A stretch of 64,000 nt of DNA from Bacteroidota bacterium (GTDB taxonomy: Bacteria; Bacteroidota; Bacteroidia; M30B66). The notes beneath the pieces were generated by a model that was given only the letters and a program-made list of their open reading frames with translations, was not told the origin of the DNA and did not search any database. Numbering within the stretch: the stretch's first letter is position 1; each line of letters opens with the position of its first letter. A program made the translations under genes and the position numbers. The stretch lies in the NCBI GenBank assembly GCA_947460255.1, contig CANHIS010000009.1, positions 1 to 64,000 of the forward strand, read 5' to 3'. Shown here in pieces: positions 9,170-18,100 of this stretch.

Positions 9170-10056
9170 TGAAAACGAAAACCCTCTCCATTTTAACGAT
9201 ATTACTCCTTTCGTTCTTTGTTTTTTCGTGTGAACGGGAAATAGAAATTGAATTGGATCAAAGTGAAGAATCTATTGTTATTGAAGGCATTATTGAAGCT
9301 GGTGGAAATCCCCGCGTGTTGGTTTCGAAAAACCGTGGATTCTTCAACGATTTCCCTTCCGATATCGTTGCTTTGCTCGATACATTCATCCTGCAAAATG
9401 CCGTGGTGACCGTGAATGACGGACAAACAACTTATCCGTTAACCTTCGTACTCAATCCATTCGAATACCCCTTTGCATACTACACAACCACTGCATTGGT
9501 TGGCGAAGTTGGCAAAACATACCTGCTTACAGTTCAAGCTTTAGGAAAAACCGCGACTGCGAGAACGAAAATTCCGCCACCGGTTCCGGTGGATAGTTTG
9601 TATTTCGGAATCAATGTGTTCGACATCAACGAAGATTCACTCGGGTTCCTATATGCCGTTTATCAGGATCCCGATACCCTTGGAAATGCCTACAGATTGT
9701 ATGCAAAGAAATCCTCCGAAACTCAATATTTTCCGGTAAGTGGAGCCATTACGAATGATGAATTCATCAACGGTCGATTGGTCACCTTTTTTTCAGGGCA
9801 ATCGGATAAGCCTTTTGGCGTTCAGGATACATTTATCGAACAAGATTTCTTCTACAGATTGGGGGATACCATCCAGATAAAATTTTGCAGCATTGGTATC
9901 CGAGAGTTTGAATTCTATAATACTTTTGAGGCCGCATTGGGAACGAACGGAAATCCGTTTGCTTCACCAATCATTATAAAAACCAACATTGAAGGTGGAC
10001 TGGGCGTTTGGTGCGGCCAATCCTACTTCTCAGACACATTGATTGCAACAAATTAA
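9169..10056 (+). CDS. DUF4249 family outer-membrane lipoprotein
   Basis: A 295-residue lipoprotein. The signal peptide ends in a lipobox-like FVFSC at residue 21, and the mature N-terminus EREIEIELDQSEESIVIEGIIEAGGNPRVLVSKN is the hallmark of DUF4249. The rest is a beta-rich sandwich. Its start overlaps the stop of the TonB receptor gene (TGATG), so both are translated together. DUF4249 proteins commonly accompany this receptor class and are thought to be partners at the outer membrane; direct function is uncharacterised. Confidence 0.9.
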   Translation: MKTKTLSILTILLLSFFVFSCEREIEIELDQSEESIVIEGIIEAGGNPRVLVSKNRGFFNDFPSDIVALLDTFILQNAVVTVNDGQTTYPLTFVLNPFEYPFAYYTTTALVGEVGKTYLLTVQALGKTATARTKIPPPVPVDSLYFGINVFDINEDSLGFLYAVYQDPDTLGNAYRLYAKKSSETQYFPVSGAITNDEFINGRLVTFFSGQSDKPFGVQDTFIEQDFFYRLGDTIQIKFCSIGIREFEFYNTFEAALGTNGNPFASPIIIKTNIEGGLGVWCGQSYFSDTLIATN

Positions 10057-10057
10057 C

Positions 10058-11005
10058 ATGGAAAACTCAATTGAAAAAGTAGAGTGTTTGATCATTGGAT
10101 CAGGCCCTGCGGGATACACTGCAGCCATCTACGCGTCACGTGCCGATTTAAACCCTGTGCTGTATACAGGTATGCAACCTGGCGGACAATTAACCATCAC
10201 CACCGAAGTCGACAATTTTCCTGGCTATCCAAATGGAACGCAAGGCCCAAAAATGATGGAAGATCTTGAGGCGCAAGCGAAGCGTTTTGGAACTGATGTG
10301 CGTTTCGGATTGGCTACCAAAGTTGACTTTAGTGGTCCTGTTCACAAAGTTTGGATCGACGACACAAAACTCATCGAAGCACAATCAGTAATCATTGCAA
10401 CTGGAGCATCGGCAAAATGGTTAGGATTAGAAAGTGAGCAACGTTTAAATGGATTTGGCGTTTCTGCCTGTGCTGTTTGCGATGGCTTTTTCTACCGTGG
10501 TCAAGAAGTAGCAATTGTGGGTGGCGGAGATACAGCTGCTGAAGAAGCCAGTTACTTAGCCAAGCTTTGCAAGAAAGTTTACATGATTGTTCGTCGTGAT
10601 GAGCTTCGTGCTTCGAAAGCCATGCAACATCGGGTACTGAATACACCAAACATTGAGATGGTTTTTAATGCCGAAACACTCGAAATTGAAGGTGAAGGAG
10701 GCGTAACAGGTGCTCGATTTAGAAGAGTTACAACGGGTGAAGAGTTTAGAATTGATGTCACAGGATTTTTCGTGGCGATTGGCCACACACCAAATTCTAC
10801 CATCTTTAAAGATTGGTTAGAGATGGACGAAAACGGCTATGTAAAAACCATTCCAGGCACATCAAAAACCAACATCGAAGGCGTTTTTGCCTGTGGTGAT
10901 ATTCAAGACCACATTTATCGCCAAGCAATTACTGCTGCAGGCTCTGGCTGCATGGCCGCGCTCGATGCCGAAAGGTATCTTGCAACCGTTCATGTTCCTG
11001 CATAA
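10058..11005 (+). CDS. trxB: Thioredoxin-disulfide reductase
   Basis: 315 residues from the ATG at 10058; the frame extends to a TTG at 10043, but that would overlap the DUF4249 stop. FAD-binding GSGPAGYTAAIYASRA lies at the N-terminus, the redox-active CAVC is near residue 137, the NADPH-binding GGGDTAAEEA follows, and the C-terminal FAD contact is GVFACGDIQDHIYRQAITAAGSG. The enzyme passes electrons from NADPH to thioredoxin in the cytoplasm. It is the last gene of the operon, one base after the DUF4249 stop, and is followed by a strong hairpin. Its co-transcription with a TonB receptor is unusual but may be positional. Confidence 0.97.
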   Translation: MENSIEKVECLIIGSGPAGYTAAIYASRADLNPVLYTGMQPGGQLTITTEVDNFPGYPNGTQGPKMMEDLEAQAKRFGTDVRFGLATKVDFSGPVHKVWIDDTKLIEAQSVIIATGASAKWLGLESEQRLNGFGVSACAVCDGFFYRGQEVAIVGGGDTAAEEASYLAKLCKKVYMIVRRDELRASKAMQHRVLNTPNIEMVFNAETLEIEGEGGVTGARFRRVTTGEEFRIDVTGFFVAIGHTPNSTIFKDWLEMDENGYVKTIPGTSKTNIEGVFACGDIQDHIYRQAITAAGSGCMAALDAERYLATVHVPA

Positions 11006-11021
11006 TTTGTAAAACCTGAAG

Positions 11022-11063
11022 AATGACAAAGCCTGTTCGAAAAATCGGACAGGCTTTGTCATT
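11022..11063. terminator. Long hairpin terminator after trxB
   Basis: A 19-bp arm (11022-11040) pairs with 11045-11063 with one G-T mismatch and a 4-nt AAAA loop. It stands between the convergent trxB and marC genes and could serve both strands. The downstream T-run on the plus strand is short, so efficiency is uncertain. Confidence 0.7.
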
Positions 11064-11135
11064 TAAAAAAATGGGATGTTATTTGGCTACTCTATGATTC
11101 TTCTAGGTGATCATTAAGTTTGGTAATTCTGCACA

Positions 11136-11717
11136 TCAAAATCCTAGGTTACTTCTGAAGATCTTGATTGCGATGGCAAGAAGAATCAATCCAAAAAACT
11201 TTCGAATCACAAACAAGCCACTTTTGCCAAGCTTGCTTTCAAGAAAATTGATAGACCGAAGAACCAAGTAAATGGCTAGCAGATTAATCAGTATACCTAA
11301 AAGGATGTTGTAAAAACCGTAATCGGCGCGCAACGACATTACCGTTGTGAGGGTTCCCGATCCTGCGATAATAGGGAATGCGACTGGAACTAAACTGCCC
11401 GAACGCACATCAGGATCTTGTCTAAAAAGCTCGATACCCATCACCATTTCCAATCCCATGATGAAGATAACAATCGATCCAGCAATGGCGAACGAGTTCA
11501 CATCAACGCCTAACATTTTTAAAAAAGCAGACCCAAAAATCAAAAAGGCAATCATCAAAACACCTGAAGCTGCAGTTGCTTTTCCTGGATTGATTTCTCC
11601 AATTCGGCTTTTTAGTGAAACCAAGATTGGAATTGCGCCCACAATATCAATAATTGCGAAAAGCGTGAGCGTAACTGTGAGAAGTTGCTCAAAGTTTACT
11701 TCAAATGGTCCGAACAT
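11136..11717 (-). CDS. MarC family integral membrane protein
   Basis: 193 residues with six predicted membrane helices. The family pattern is clear: LTLFAIIDIVGAIPILVSL at the N-terminus, VFIMGLEMVMGIELF in the middle and PIIAGSGTLTTVMSLRADYG, which resembles the PLxxGPG-type motif of MarC/YchE proteins. Members sit in the inner membrane; a role in multiple antibiotic resistance was suggested for E. coli MarC but is not established. It is the last gene of the GWxTD-acyltransferase-glycosyltransferase operon, 17 nt after the preceding gene. Confidence 0.9.
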   Translation of the reverse strand: MFGPFEVNFEQLLTVTLTLFAIIDIVGAIPILVSLKSRIGEINPGKATAASGVLMIAFLIFGSAFLKMLGVDVNSFAIAGSIVIFIMGLEMVMGIELFRQDPDVRSGSLVPVAFPIIAGSGTLTTVMSLRADYGFYNILLGILINLLAIYLVLRSINFLESKLGKSGLFVIRKFFGLILLAIAIKIFRSNLGF

Positions 11718-11734
11718 GGTTTAGGGATTTATGG

Positions 11735-12751
11735 CTAATCGATGCCAAGTTTAGAGAAATATCGACGCTTGCGCACAAAGTAGTCAATCACCACCGACCC
11801 CATGTAAACCCCAGTGCTGTTGCGGTTTTTCTCGAGTTTCTTGAGTGCTATTCGTTTTTTTCTGATAGACGGTAGCATTCTGTAGAAATGCATGTGCGCA
11901 CGAACGATCGCATAAAAGTGCGAAAAACCGTTTGAAAAAAGAAACTTAAATGCTGCCACACCATCCATTAACATCCTGAAAAACAAGCTTCTAAAGAGGT
12001 ATTCATCCTCGATATTCTTGTAGATCAACTCGAGATTGTTTCTGAAATTAAGGTAGGTTTTCTTCCAATTCGATTTATCCAGCGTTCCGCCACCAATGTG
12101 AAAAACCATCGATGCTGGTTCGTACATCACTCGGTAACCCTGATTTTTCATCCGCCAGCAAAGGTCAATTTCCTCCATGTGGGCAAAATAGCTTTCATCG
12201 AAGCCTCCACATTGGTGAAAAACTGAAGAGCGAACAAACATGCACGCACCGGAAGCCCAAAACACTTCCTTGGCATCATTGTATTGTCCGAGATCTTCTT
12301 CAAGCGTTTCGAATATACGTCCACGGCAAAACGGAAAGCCCAAACGGTCTAAGTATCCGCCAGCGGCGCCAGCATATTCGAAATGTGTTTGTTGATTAAA
12401 TGCTCGAATTTTAGGTTGTACTGCACCAATTTGAGGATCGTGGTCGAAAAGTTTCTCGATCGGTTCGATCCAATTTGGCGTAACAAGAATATCAGAGTTG
12501 AGCAGGATGTAAAATTCTGCATCAACTTGTCGCAATGCCTCATTGTAACCGCCAGTGTATCCGGAGTTTCGCGAATTTACAATTACGCGTATTTCAGGAA
12601 ACTCTTGCCGCATCATTTCCACCGAACCGTCGGTTGATGCATTGTCGGCAACGATTACCTCTGCATTTGGCGAACAGCGAATTACCTCTGGCAGAAATTG
12701 CCTCAGTAATTTTACTCCATTCCAATTAAGAATGACAACTGCTGTTCTCAT
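11735..12751 (-). CDS. Family 2 glycosyltransferase
   Basis: The GT-A catalytic domain occupies about residues 1-230: VVILNWNGVKLL at the start, ADNASTDGS, the metal-binding LLNSD (DXD-equivalent), GACMFVRSSVF and FAHMEEIDLCWRMKNQGYRV. The basic C-terminal region (RKKRIALKKLEKNR) probably associates with membranes. The start is placed at the ATG at 12751, which overlaps the stop of the upstream acyltransferase gene (ATGA); an in-frame ATG at 12772 would add seven residues. Located beside an LpxL-type acyltransferase, it may act in lipid or surface glycan synthesis; the substrate cannot be read from the sequence. Confidence 0.9.
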   Translation of the reverse strand: MRTAVVILNWNGVKLLRQFLPEVIRCSPNAEVIVADNASTDGSVEMMRQEFPEIRVIVNSRNSGYTGGYNEALRQVDAEFYILLNSDILVTPNWIEPIEKLFDHDPQIGAVQPKIRAFNQQTHFEYAGAAGGYLDRLGFPFCRGRIFETLEEDLGQYNDAKEVFWASGACMFVRSSVFHQCGGFDESYFAHMEEIDLCWRMKNQGYRVMYEPASMVFHIGGGTLDKSNWKKTYLNFRNNLELIYKNIEDEYLFRSLFFRMLMDGVAAFKFLFSNGFSHFYAIVRAHMHFYRMLPSIRKKRIALKKLEKNRNSTGVYMGSVVIDYFVRKRRYFSKLGID

Positions 12752-13611
12752 GCAGGGCGTTTGTGTTTCCAACGTTTATGCGACCAAAGCCAGCAAGAAG
12801 GATTAACTAAAATCTCCTCGGTTAACAGTTGCAGATGCTTTTCGGTTATCGCAAAAGGCGCTTCATTGATAGGATCTAGTGAAACTTCCTTTACTGTAAT
12901 TGCATACTCACCTCTGCGGGGTCGGGTCATCGCCAAAAATACAACAACATGACCAGTGGATTTCGCAATTTTTTCGGGTCCCATGAAAACGGGAGTATCT
13001 TGGTTGAGAAAGGATGTCCAATATGCATTTTCAGGATGTGGAGCTTGGTCCGCTACAAGTAGCGTGATGGTAGGAACAGTTGAAGTTTTAACTGCGCGAT
13101 ATATTTGGTTCATTGGTATCAATTTGGAACCATGAAGACTCCGAATTTTCAACATTACCTTATCGATCAACTTGTTGCTCAACGGCTTATATGCAACCAA
13201 AGCTTGGTACGGGCTCATCAATTGAAGCGCGGTGCCCATCCATTCCCAATTTCCATAATGACCACCAACGGCAATCACTCCCCTGCCCTCTTTGTAAAGC
13301 TTTTCGAGTAATTCTGGATTTGTAACAGACACTCGATTGGGCAGCATTTTTTTATTCAGCGCGAGAAGTTTGAACGATTCCACCATCACATCCACGAAGT
13401 GCATATAAAACAACCGTGTTTGCTTTCGAACCCACTTTTCGTCTTTTTCAGGAAACGACAACCTGATGTTTCGTTCCACAACATCTCGCCTGTAGCGAAA
13501 AACAACGCCAGTTAACCACGATAAGGCTGTAGAAATTTGATACAGTACAGCCAATGGCAATGAAGCTACTAAGAATCCTGCGCTTCTGAGCAAGAAATAA
13601 AGGACTTTCAC
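12748..13611 (-). CDS. LpxL/HtrB-family lysophospholipid (lipid A) acyltransferase
   Basis: 287 residues, the usual length for the family. An N-terminal hydrophobic segment is followed by the catalytic H-x4-E-like motif in GVIAVGGHYGNWEWMG near residue 118, then ADQAPHPENAYWTSFLNQDTPVFMG and the C-terminal WLWSHKRWKHKRP, which is the classic LpxL signature. It transfers an acyl chain to lipid A precursors at the cytoplasmic face of the inner membrane. The start is GTG at 13611, overlapping the stop of the GWxTD gene by 4 nt. Neighbouring envelope genes fit this role. Confidence 0.93.
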   Translation of the reverse strand: MKVLYFLLRSAGFLVASLPLAVLYQISTALSWLTGVVFRYRRDVVERNIRLSFPEKDEKWVRKQTRLFYMHFVDVMVESFKLLALNKKMLPNRVSVTNPELLEKLYKEGRGVIAVGGHYGNWEWMGTALQLMSPYQALVAYKPLSNKLIDKVMLKIRSLHGSKLIPMNQIYRAVKTSTVPTITLLVADQAPHPENAYWTSFLNQDTPVFMGPEKIAKSTGHVVVFLAMTRPRRGEYAITVKEVSLDPINEAPFAITEKHLQLLTEEILVNPSCWLWSHKRWKHKRPA

Positions 13612-15086
13612 CGCGGTGTTTGGAAGTTTTGTTTAAGTTGAGATCCAAAATGGGTATCGGATTCAGTTTGATCGATATCGTTCGTTTGGGTATCGCGCTT
13701 CATGATTTGAAACATCCATTGATCGTTGTTGTGTTCGCCCAAAGCGTCCGAGTGGATGAGCATATAATCGTTGGTTACCAAATCTTGATTACAAAACACG
13801 AATCGACGATTGCTTTGGTTGTTGATTCGGTAATACTGCCAAATTTCGTAAGGTAAGGCGGAAGGTTCGCGTGGGCTTTCTTGGCGGTTATCGGGCGGAC
13901 CGTATTGAAGATACACTCTTCCACGGTCGCTGTTGTAGCCACGTTTGATGGCCGTAGCGAAATTCGATTCTACTTTTCGAACCTCTTGGAAATAGGTAGC
14001 CCAGGCCGCTCCTGGATCTTGTGGACTTTTATTCTTCCAAAATCCTAAGAAATACTGTTGCATGTATTTCAGATTTTTCTCTTTCACTAAGTTTTCTGCG
14101 TATCCACGCTCGCGCATGGAAGAGATTGGTCCCAAGCAGCGGATGTGCTCAGCGAGACTATCAGGATTCTTGTAATTCTCAGCAAAACTTCCTTCAGTAA
14201 CAATTGATACCACTTTATCTAATGCCACAGATTGATATGGGTTGTGACGGTAGAATGAAGTCTTTTTAATTGCCACCATTTTGTTGTCTTTATTTCGGGC
14301 TTCGATTACCAAATTGAAATTTCCAGAGTACAATTCCATGATGTTAAGTTCGGCCATGATACTGTTTACTGAAGCGGTATTAAAGCGGCTAAAGCCTGAA
14401 AACTGATCGAGTTTCTGCCCTTTTGCAGCATCCTCTAGGTAATAATTGATGAGATATTTTTGATTTTCGCCCAAGTTTTCAAGTGCACGGTAAGCTTCAG
14501 CATAAAAGATGAGCTTCTCAACTTCCTGCGGATAAAAGTCTGCGAGATTCGGAACCAGCGTGAAACCGCCTTTGTTAAGCGGGCCTGGCTTATCGGATTT
14601 TGTTGCTGTTTCAACCAATTGAATATCAGAGATACTCATCGAATCGGCTGGAAATCTAACGATCAAGGGTTCTGATGCTTCAACCTTGTCGTGCGTGGGA
14701 TTGTTGTTGTCTTTTATTCTTACTGAAAGCGTGTAATTGCCGTTTGGAAGAGGAATTCTTTGTTGGTCTAAAAAGTTAAATCCAATTTGAGCGGTGTCGT
14801 CAGTTTCAGGGCTTAAGAGATTGTAGCGATCGGCGAATTTTATTTTATCACCTTCTGCAACCGATAATACGATTTCGATAGAGGCTTGAAATTTCCCATT
14901 TGCATTTTGAGAAAACTTCACACTGTTACCTTTTACCAGCAGATAAGATTCTACATAAGGCGATTTTCCTGCCATCATGAATTTACCATGCGAGAACAAT
15001 GCTTTAGGCTTAAGCATCTGAGCATCAACACTTCCTGTCAAGAATAACAGGCAAAGCGAAATTGTATTTAACAGTTTTTGCATCAT
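13608..15086 (-). CDS. GWxTD domain-containing secreted protein
   Basis: 492 residues from the ATG at 15086 (a second ATG is at 15083); the signal peptide is LLNTISLCLLFLTGSVDAQ. The C-terminal third shows the GWxTD-type block around FATAIKRGYNSDRGRVYLQYGPPDNR, followed by EIWQYYR. The domain is widespread in Bacteroidota and related phyla; its function is not known. The gene begins an operon with an acyltransferase, a glycosyltransferase and MarC with overlapping starts and stops, pointing to the envelope. A perfect TAnnTTTG lies 2 nt upstream of the first ATG. Confidence 0.88.
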   Translation of the reverse strand: MMQKLLNTISLCLLFLTGSVDAQMLKPKALFSHGKFMMAGKSPYVESYLLVKGNSVKFSQNANGKFQASIEIVLSVAEGDKIKFADRYNLLSPETDDTAQIGFNFLDQQRIPLPNGNYTLSVRIKDNNNPTHDKVEASEPLIVRFPADSMSISDIQLVETATKSDKPGPLNKGGFTLVPNLADFYPQEVEKLIFYAEAYRALENLGENQKYLINYYLEDAAKGQKLDQFSGFSRFNTASVNSIMAELNIMELYSGNFNLVIEARNKDNKMVAIKKTSFYRHNPYQSVALDKVVSIVTEGSFAENYKNPDSLAEHIRCLGPISSMRERGYAENLVKEKNLKYMQQYFLGFWKNKSPQDPGAAWATYFQEVRKVESNFATAIKRGYNSDRGRVYLQYGPPDNRQESPREPSALPYEIWQYYRINNQSNRRFVFCNQDLVTNDYMLIHSDALGEHNNDQWMFQIMKRDTQTNDIDQTESDTHFGSQLKQNFQTPR

Positions 15087-15088
15087 GA

Positions 15089-15096
15089 CAAATCTA
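15089..15096 (-). promoter_or_regulatory. -7 element (TAGATTTG) directly upstream of GWxTD start
   Basis: An exact TAnnTTTG on the minus strand ends 2 nt before the ATG at 15086 and 5 nt before the ATG at 15083. If transcription starts 4-7 nt beyond the G, the mRNA would be leaderless from the second ATG. Confidence 0.45.
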
Positions 15097-15149
15097 ATCG
15101 CTTCGTGTGTAAAATGGTTTAACAAAATAAAGTGATTGTCGGATTGGGA

Positions 15150-18100
15150 TTATTGACTTTCTGGCTTTGATTTTTTCTTCCGTTTCAGTTCCTTAATTTC
15201 ATCAAATTCTCGACGATAAAAAACACCAACACCTTGCGTGTAGGGAACATCATTGGTTACGAGTAAATATTGATTGGATCTATTAAACACCTTAATCCTC
15301 ACATTTCCATCTGCAGAAACCTTTATTTCGATGTTAAATTCACCAACTAAGTTTGAAGTATTGTTCAAATTGGCGCTTGGTGTAATTCCGGCATTGCCAA
15401 GACTACCATCAATTTGAACACGGTCGTTAAATATTGCAGTTGATATGTTTACGTTCACTTGATCGGTTGAAGTAACATCACCTTGAGCATAATTTACGCC
15501 TATATTGATGTCTTTACTTAACTGAGAAAGCATGTTATTTAGCTGATTAGTAAGTAATTCAGAAACGTTTGAGCCCACATTTCCAATGCTCGAACCCGAA
15601 GAAGCAATGTCTTGACTAGGCAGAAATCGCCCAAAAACTACCAAAGAAAAAACTTGCCTATTTAAATCGTCTTCATTGACTATTTGAGACTTTAAAAGAT
15701 TTCTAGTTTGTTCGTCGGCATTTGGTAGTAAAATGTCGAACTTCACGGTGGGCTGCATTAATTTATCGCTAAGTTTCATTAGCGCGTCCACATCAATTGG
15801 TCGTTTTACCGCAGCAGTAGAATCGATATTTTTCACCAATTGAAATAAAGGCGTTCTCACCCTGTAAGCCGCAGAAAGGTTGATGTCGGCATTATAGGGA
15901 TCACCTCTAAAACTGATTACGCCACCTTTTTGTACACTAAATTTTTTACTGATGATTGTTTGAAGGGTAAACAAATAATCTCCTCTTTCGATAAAATAGT
16001 CGCCGTAAACATTAAAGTCGCCGGCTTCTGTAACCTCCAAACGAAGATTAGCACTACCGTTTCCTGAAATAATATCTCCAATTTTTGGATCGAATAATAG
16101 ACGAGCTTCTGCTTCTGGCGTTACTTCTAAGTTAAAGTTCAATTCATATCCGCGACTTTCAACTTTCTTCTTTTTTTGTTTTAAGTTTCCAGCCTTCTGA
16201 GAAGCTGATTCGAACACTATAAAGTCCTTTTGACTAACATCAGACGTACCTGAAAGCGGCAAATTAAACACAGTGCCCTTTTCGGTTTTTGCGTTGATGT
16301 CCATCACAATATTATCGATAGGACCATAAGCTCTAAAATTTCCAGTGATGTAACCAGTGCCAAAAAACAGATCACTTTGGGTTTCATTGGTATTCAATGC
16401 TTGTAGTTTATTGGCATCAATACGGATATCGAGGATAAAATCTTTAAAATAATCGTGAGATATTTTTATGTCGCAACGAGCTAGATTTTGATTTACATCA
16501 CGAAGCATGAGTGTTTTGCTTGATATCAGGTTTTTTCTAATCTGTACTTTATCTAAAACTTGATAGCGCGTATTTAAGATATCAACTGTAACAAAAGTGC
16601 GCTTGTCGAAAGATAATTCACCGTTCACAACAGGCTTTTCGAGGCTTCCAGTAAGATGTAAATCGCCATCTAGCAAACCAGAAATGTCAGAAAAGATGTC
16701 TTTCACATAAGGCTTAAACAACTCCAAACGAAGATTACGAATTTCACATTTTAAATCAATATTATTTTCTTTTTTATCGGGAGAAAAATGCCCTGTAAAT
16801 GAGAATTTTCTAAACTCTTTGGTACCTAAAAAGCCGTCCAATAAAACCCTTTTATTTTCTGTATCCCATTTGGAAATCACATTGCCATCTCCAATAAAGT
16901 CTTTGTTTACTTGAATGCCTTTAAATTCAAGATTAGATTTAAAGAGAACTTGCTTTCCAATTTCCGAGAATGAGATAATTCCTTTTGTACTACCAGACAA
17001 TTCTATGTCGCTTCCGCTGATAAATGGATTGAGGTTTTTTAAACTAAAATTGTCTAGAACCACATCGACTTCATCATTTGGATTGTTTGATATCTTACCA
17101 TCCACACGAACAAACTCAGCGCCATGCGAAAAAGCCATATTTTCAATATCTACAACACCTTTCGAAATGGTGAGCGTATTTCCCTCGTTCACTTGCCAAA
17201 TCGTATCACCCACCAAAAGCAACGATGGTAAAAGATTAATTCTAATGTCGTTTCCTTTAAAAATGGCTTTTGCATTTAATTCGGCATCCGATTCTAAAAG
17301 CGTTGATTTTGAAGCCCAACCCAATTTTATGCCCATGCTGTCGGTTAAAATATCGCCTTGAAGATTTACGTGGCGAATTGAAACACTGTCGGAAATGTTC
17401 ATTTCGGGACTTAAGGCTGAAATCGAAAGTCGGCCATTATCAGCTACAGCCATCGTTTTCACTTGGTTGAATCGAATTCCAGAAGCAATGAAAAAAGGTG
17501 CTGCAACATCCAACTTAATAAAGCGACGACCAGAATCAAATCGACCAGATATTTGCGTGCCTTTTTGAAATTCCAATTCAGGAAAGAACAATTCTTGAAG
17601 CAGGCTTATGTCTTTGATATTTGCTGAAAAATTGAAATTCTCATTAAAATCGATAGGTGTTTCAGTTTTGTTAATTCTGGTAAAACTGGGTAAAAATGTA
17701 TTTAATACATCTGAAATTTCACCAGGCATTGCTGCCAATCGAAATGCACCAGAAATTTGAGCATCAGCCATATCGCTGAACAAACGAATCTCTCGATTGT
17801 ATGGACTTCCACTGGCTTCAAGTAGCAAATCTTCCATTCTGAAACGTTGAGAACCATAGGTCATAGTTGAGTTCATCAACTCGATTTGCCCATATAAATT
17901 ATCCAAATTATTTCCTGTAAAATTGGAAACGATTTCTGTGGAAATGATGAATGAAGAATCTCTTTGGATCAACTTAAGCGCACTTAAATCTAAGCGATCA
18001 ACACTTGCACTGAAATCGAATTTTGAATTCAGCTTTGAAAAATCGGCTAAACCTTGAAAATCCAATCTCAAGTTAGGATCGCTTACTTTCAGATTTCCAT

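Noticed and set aside
11347-11724. 125-codon plus-strand frame opposite marC
   Set aside because: Shadow of a well-recognised gene on the minus strand.
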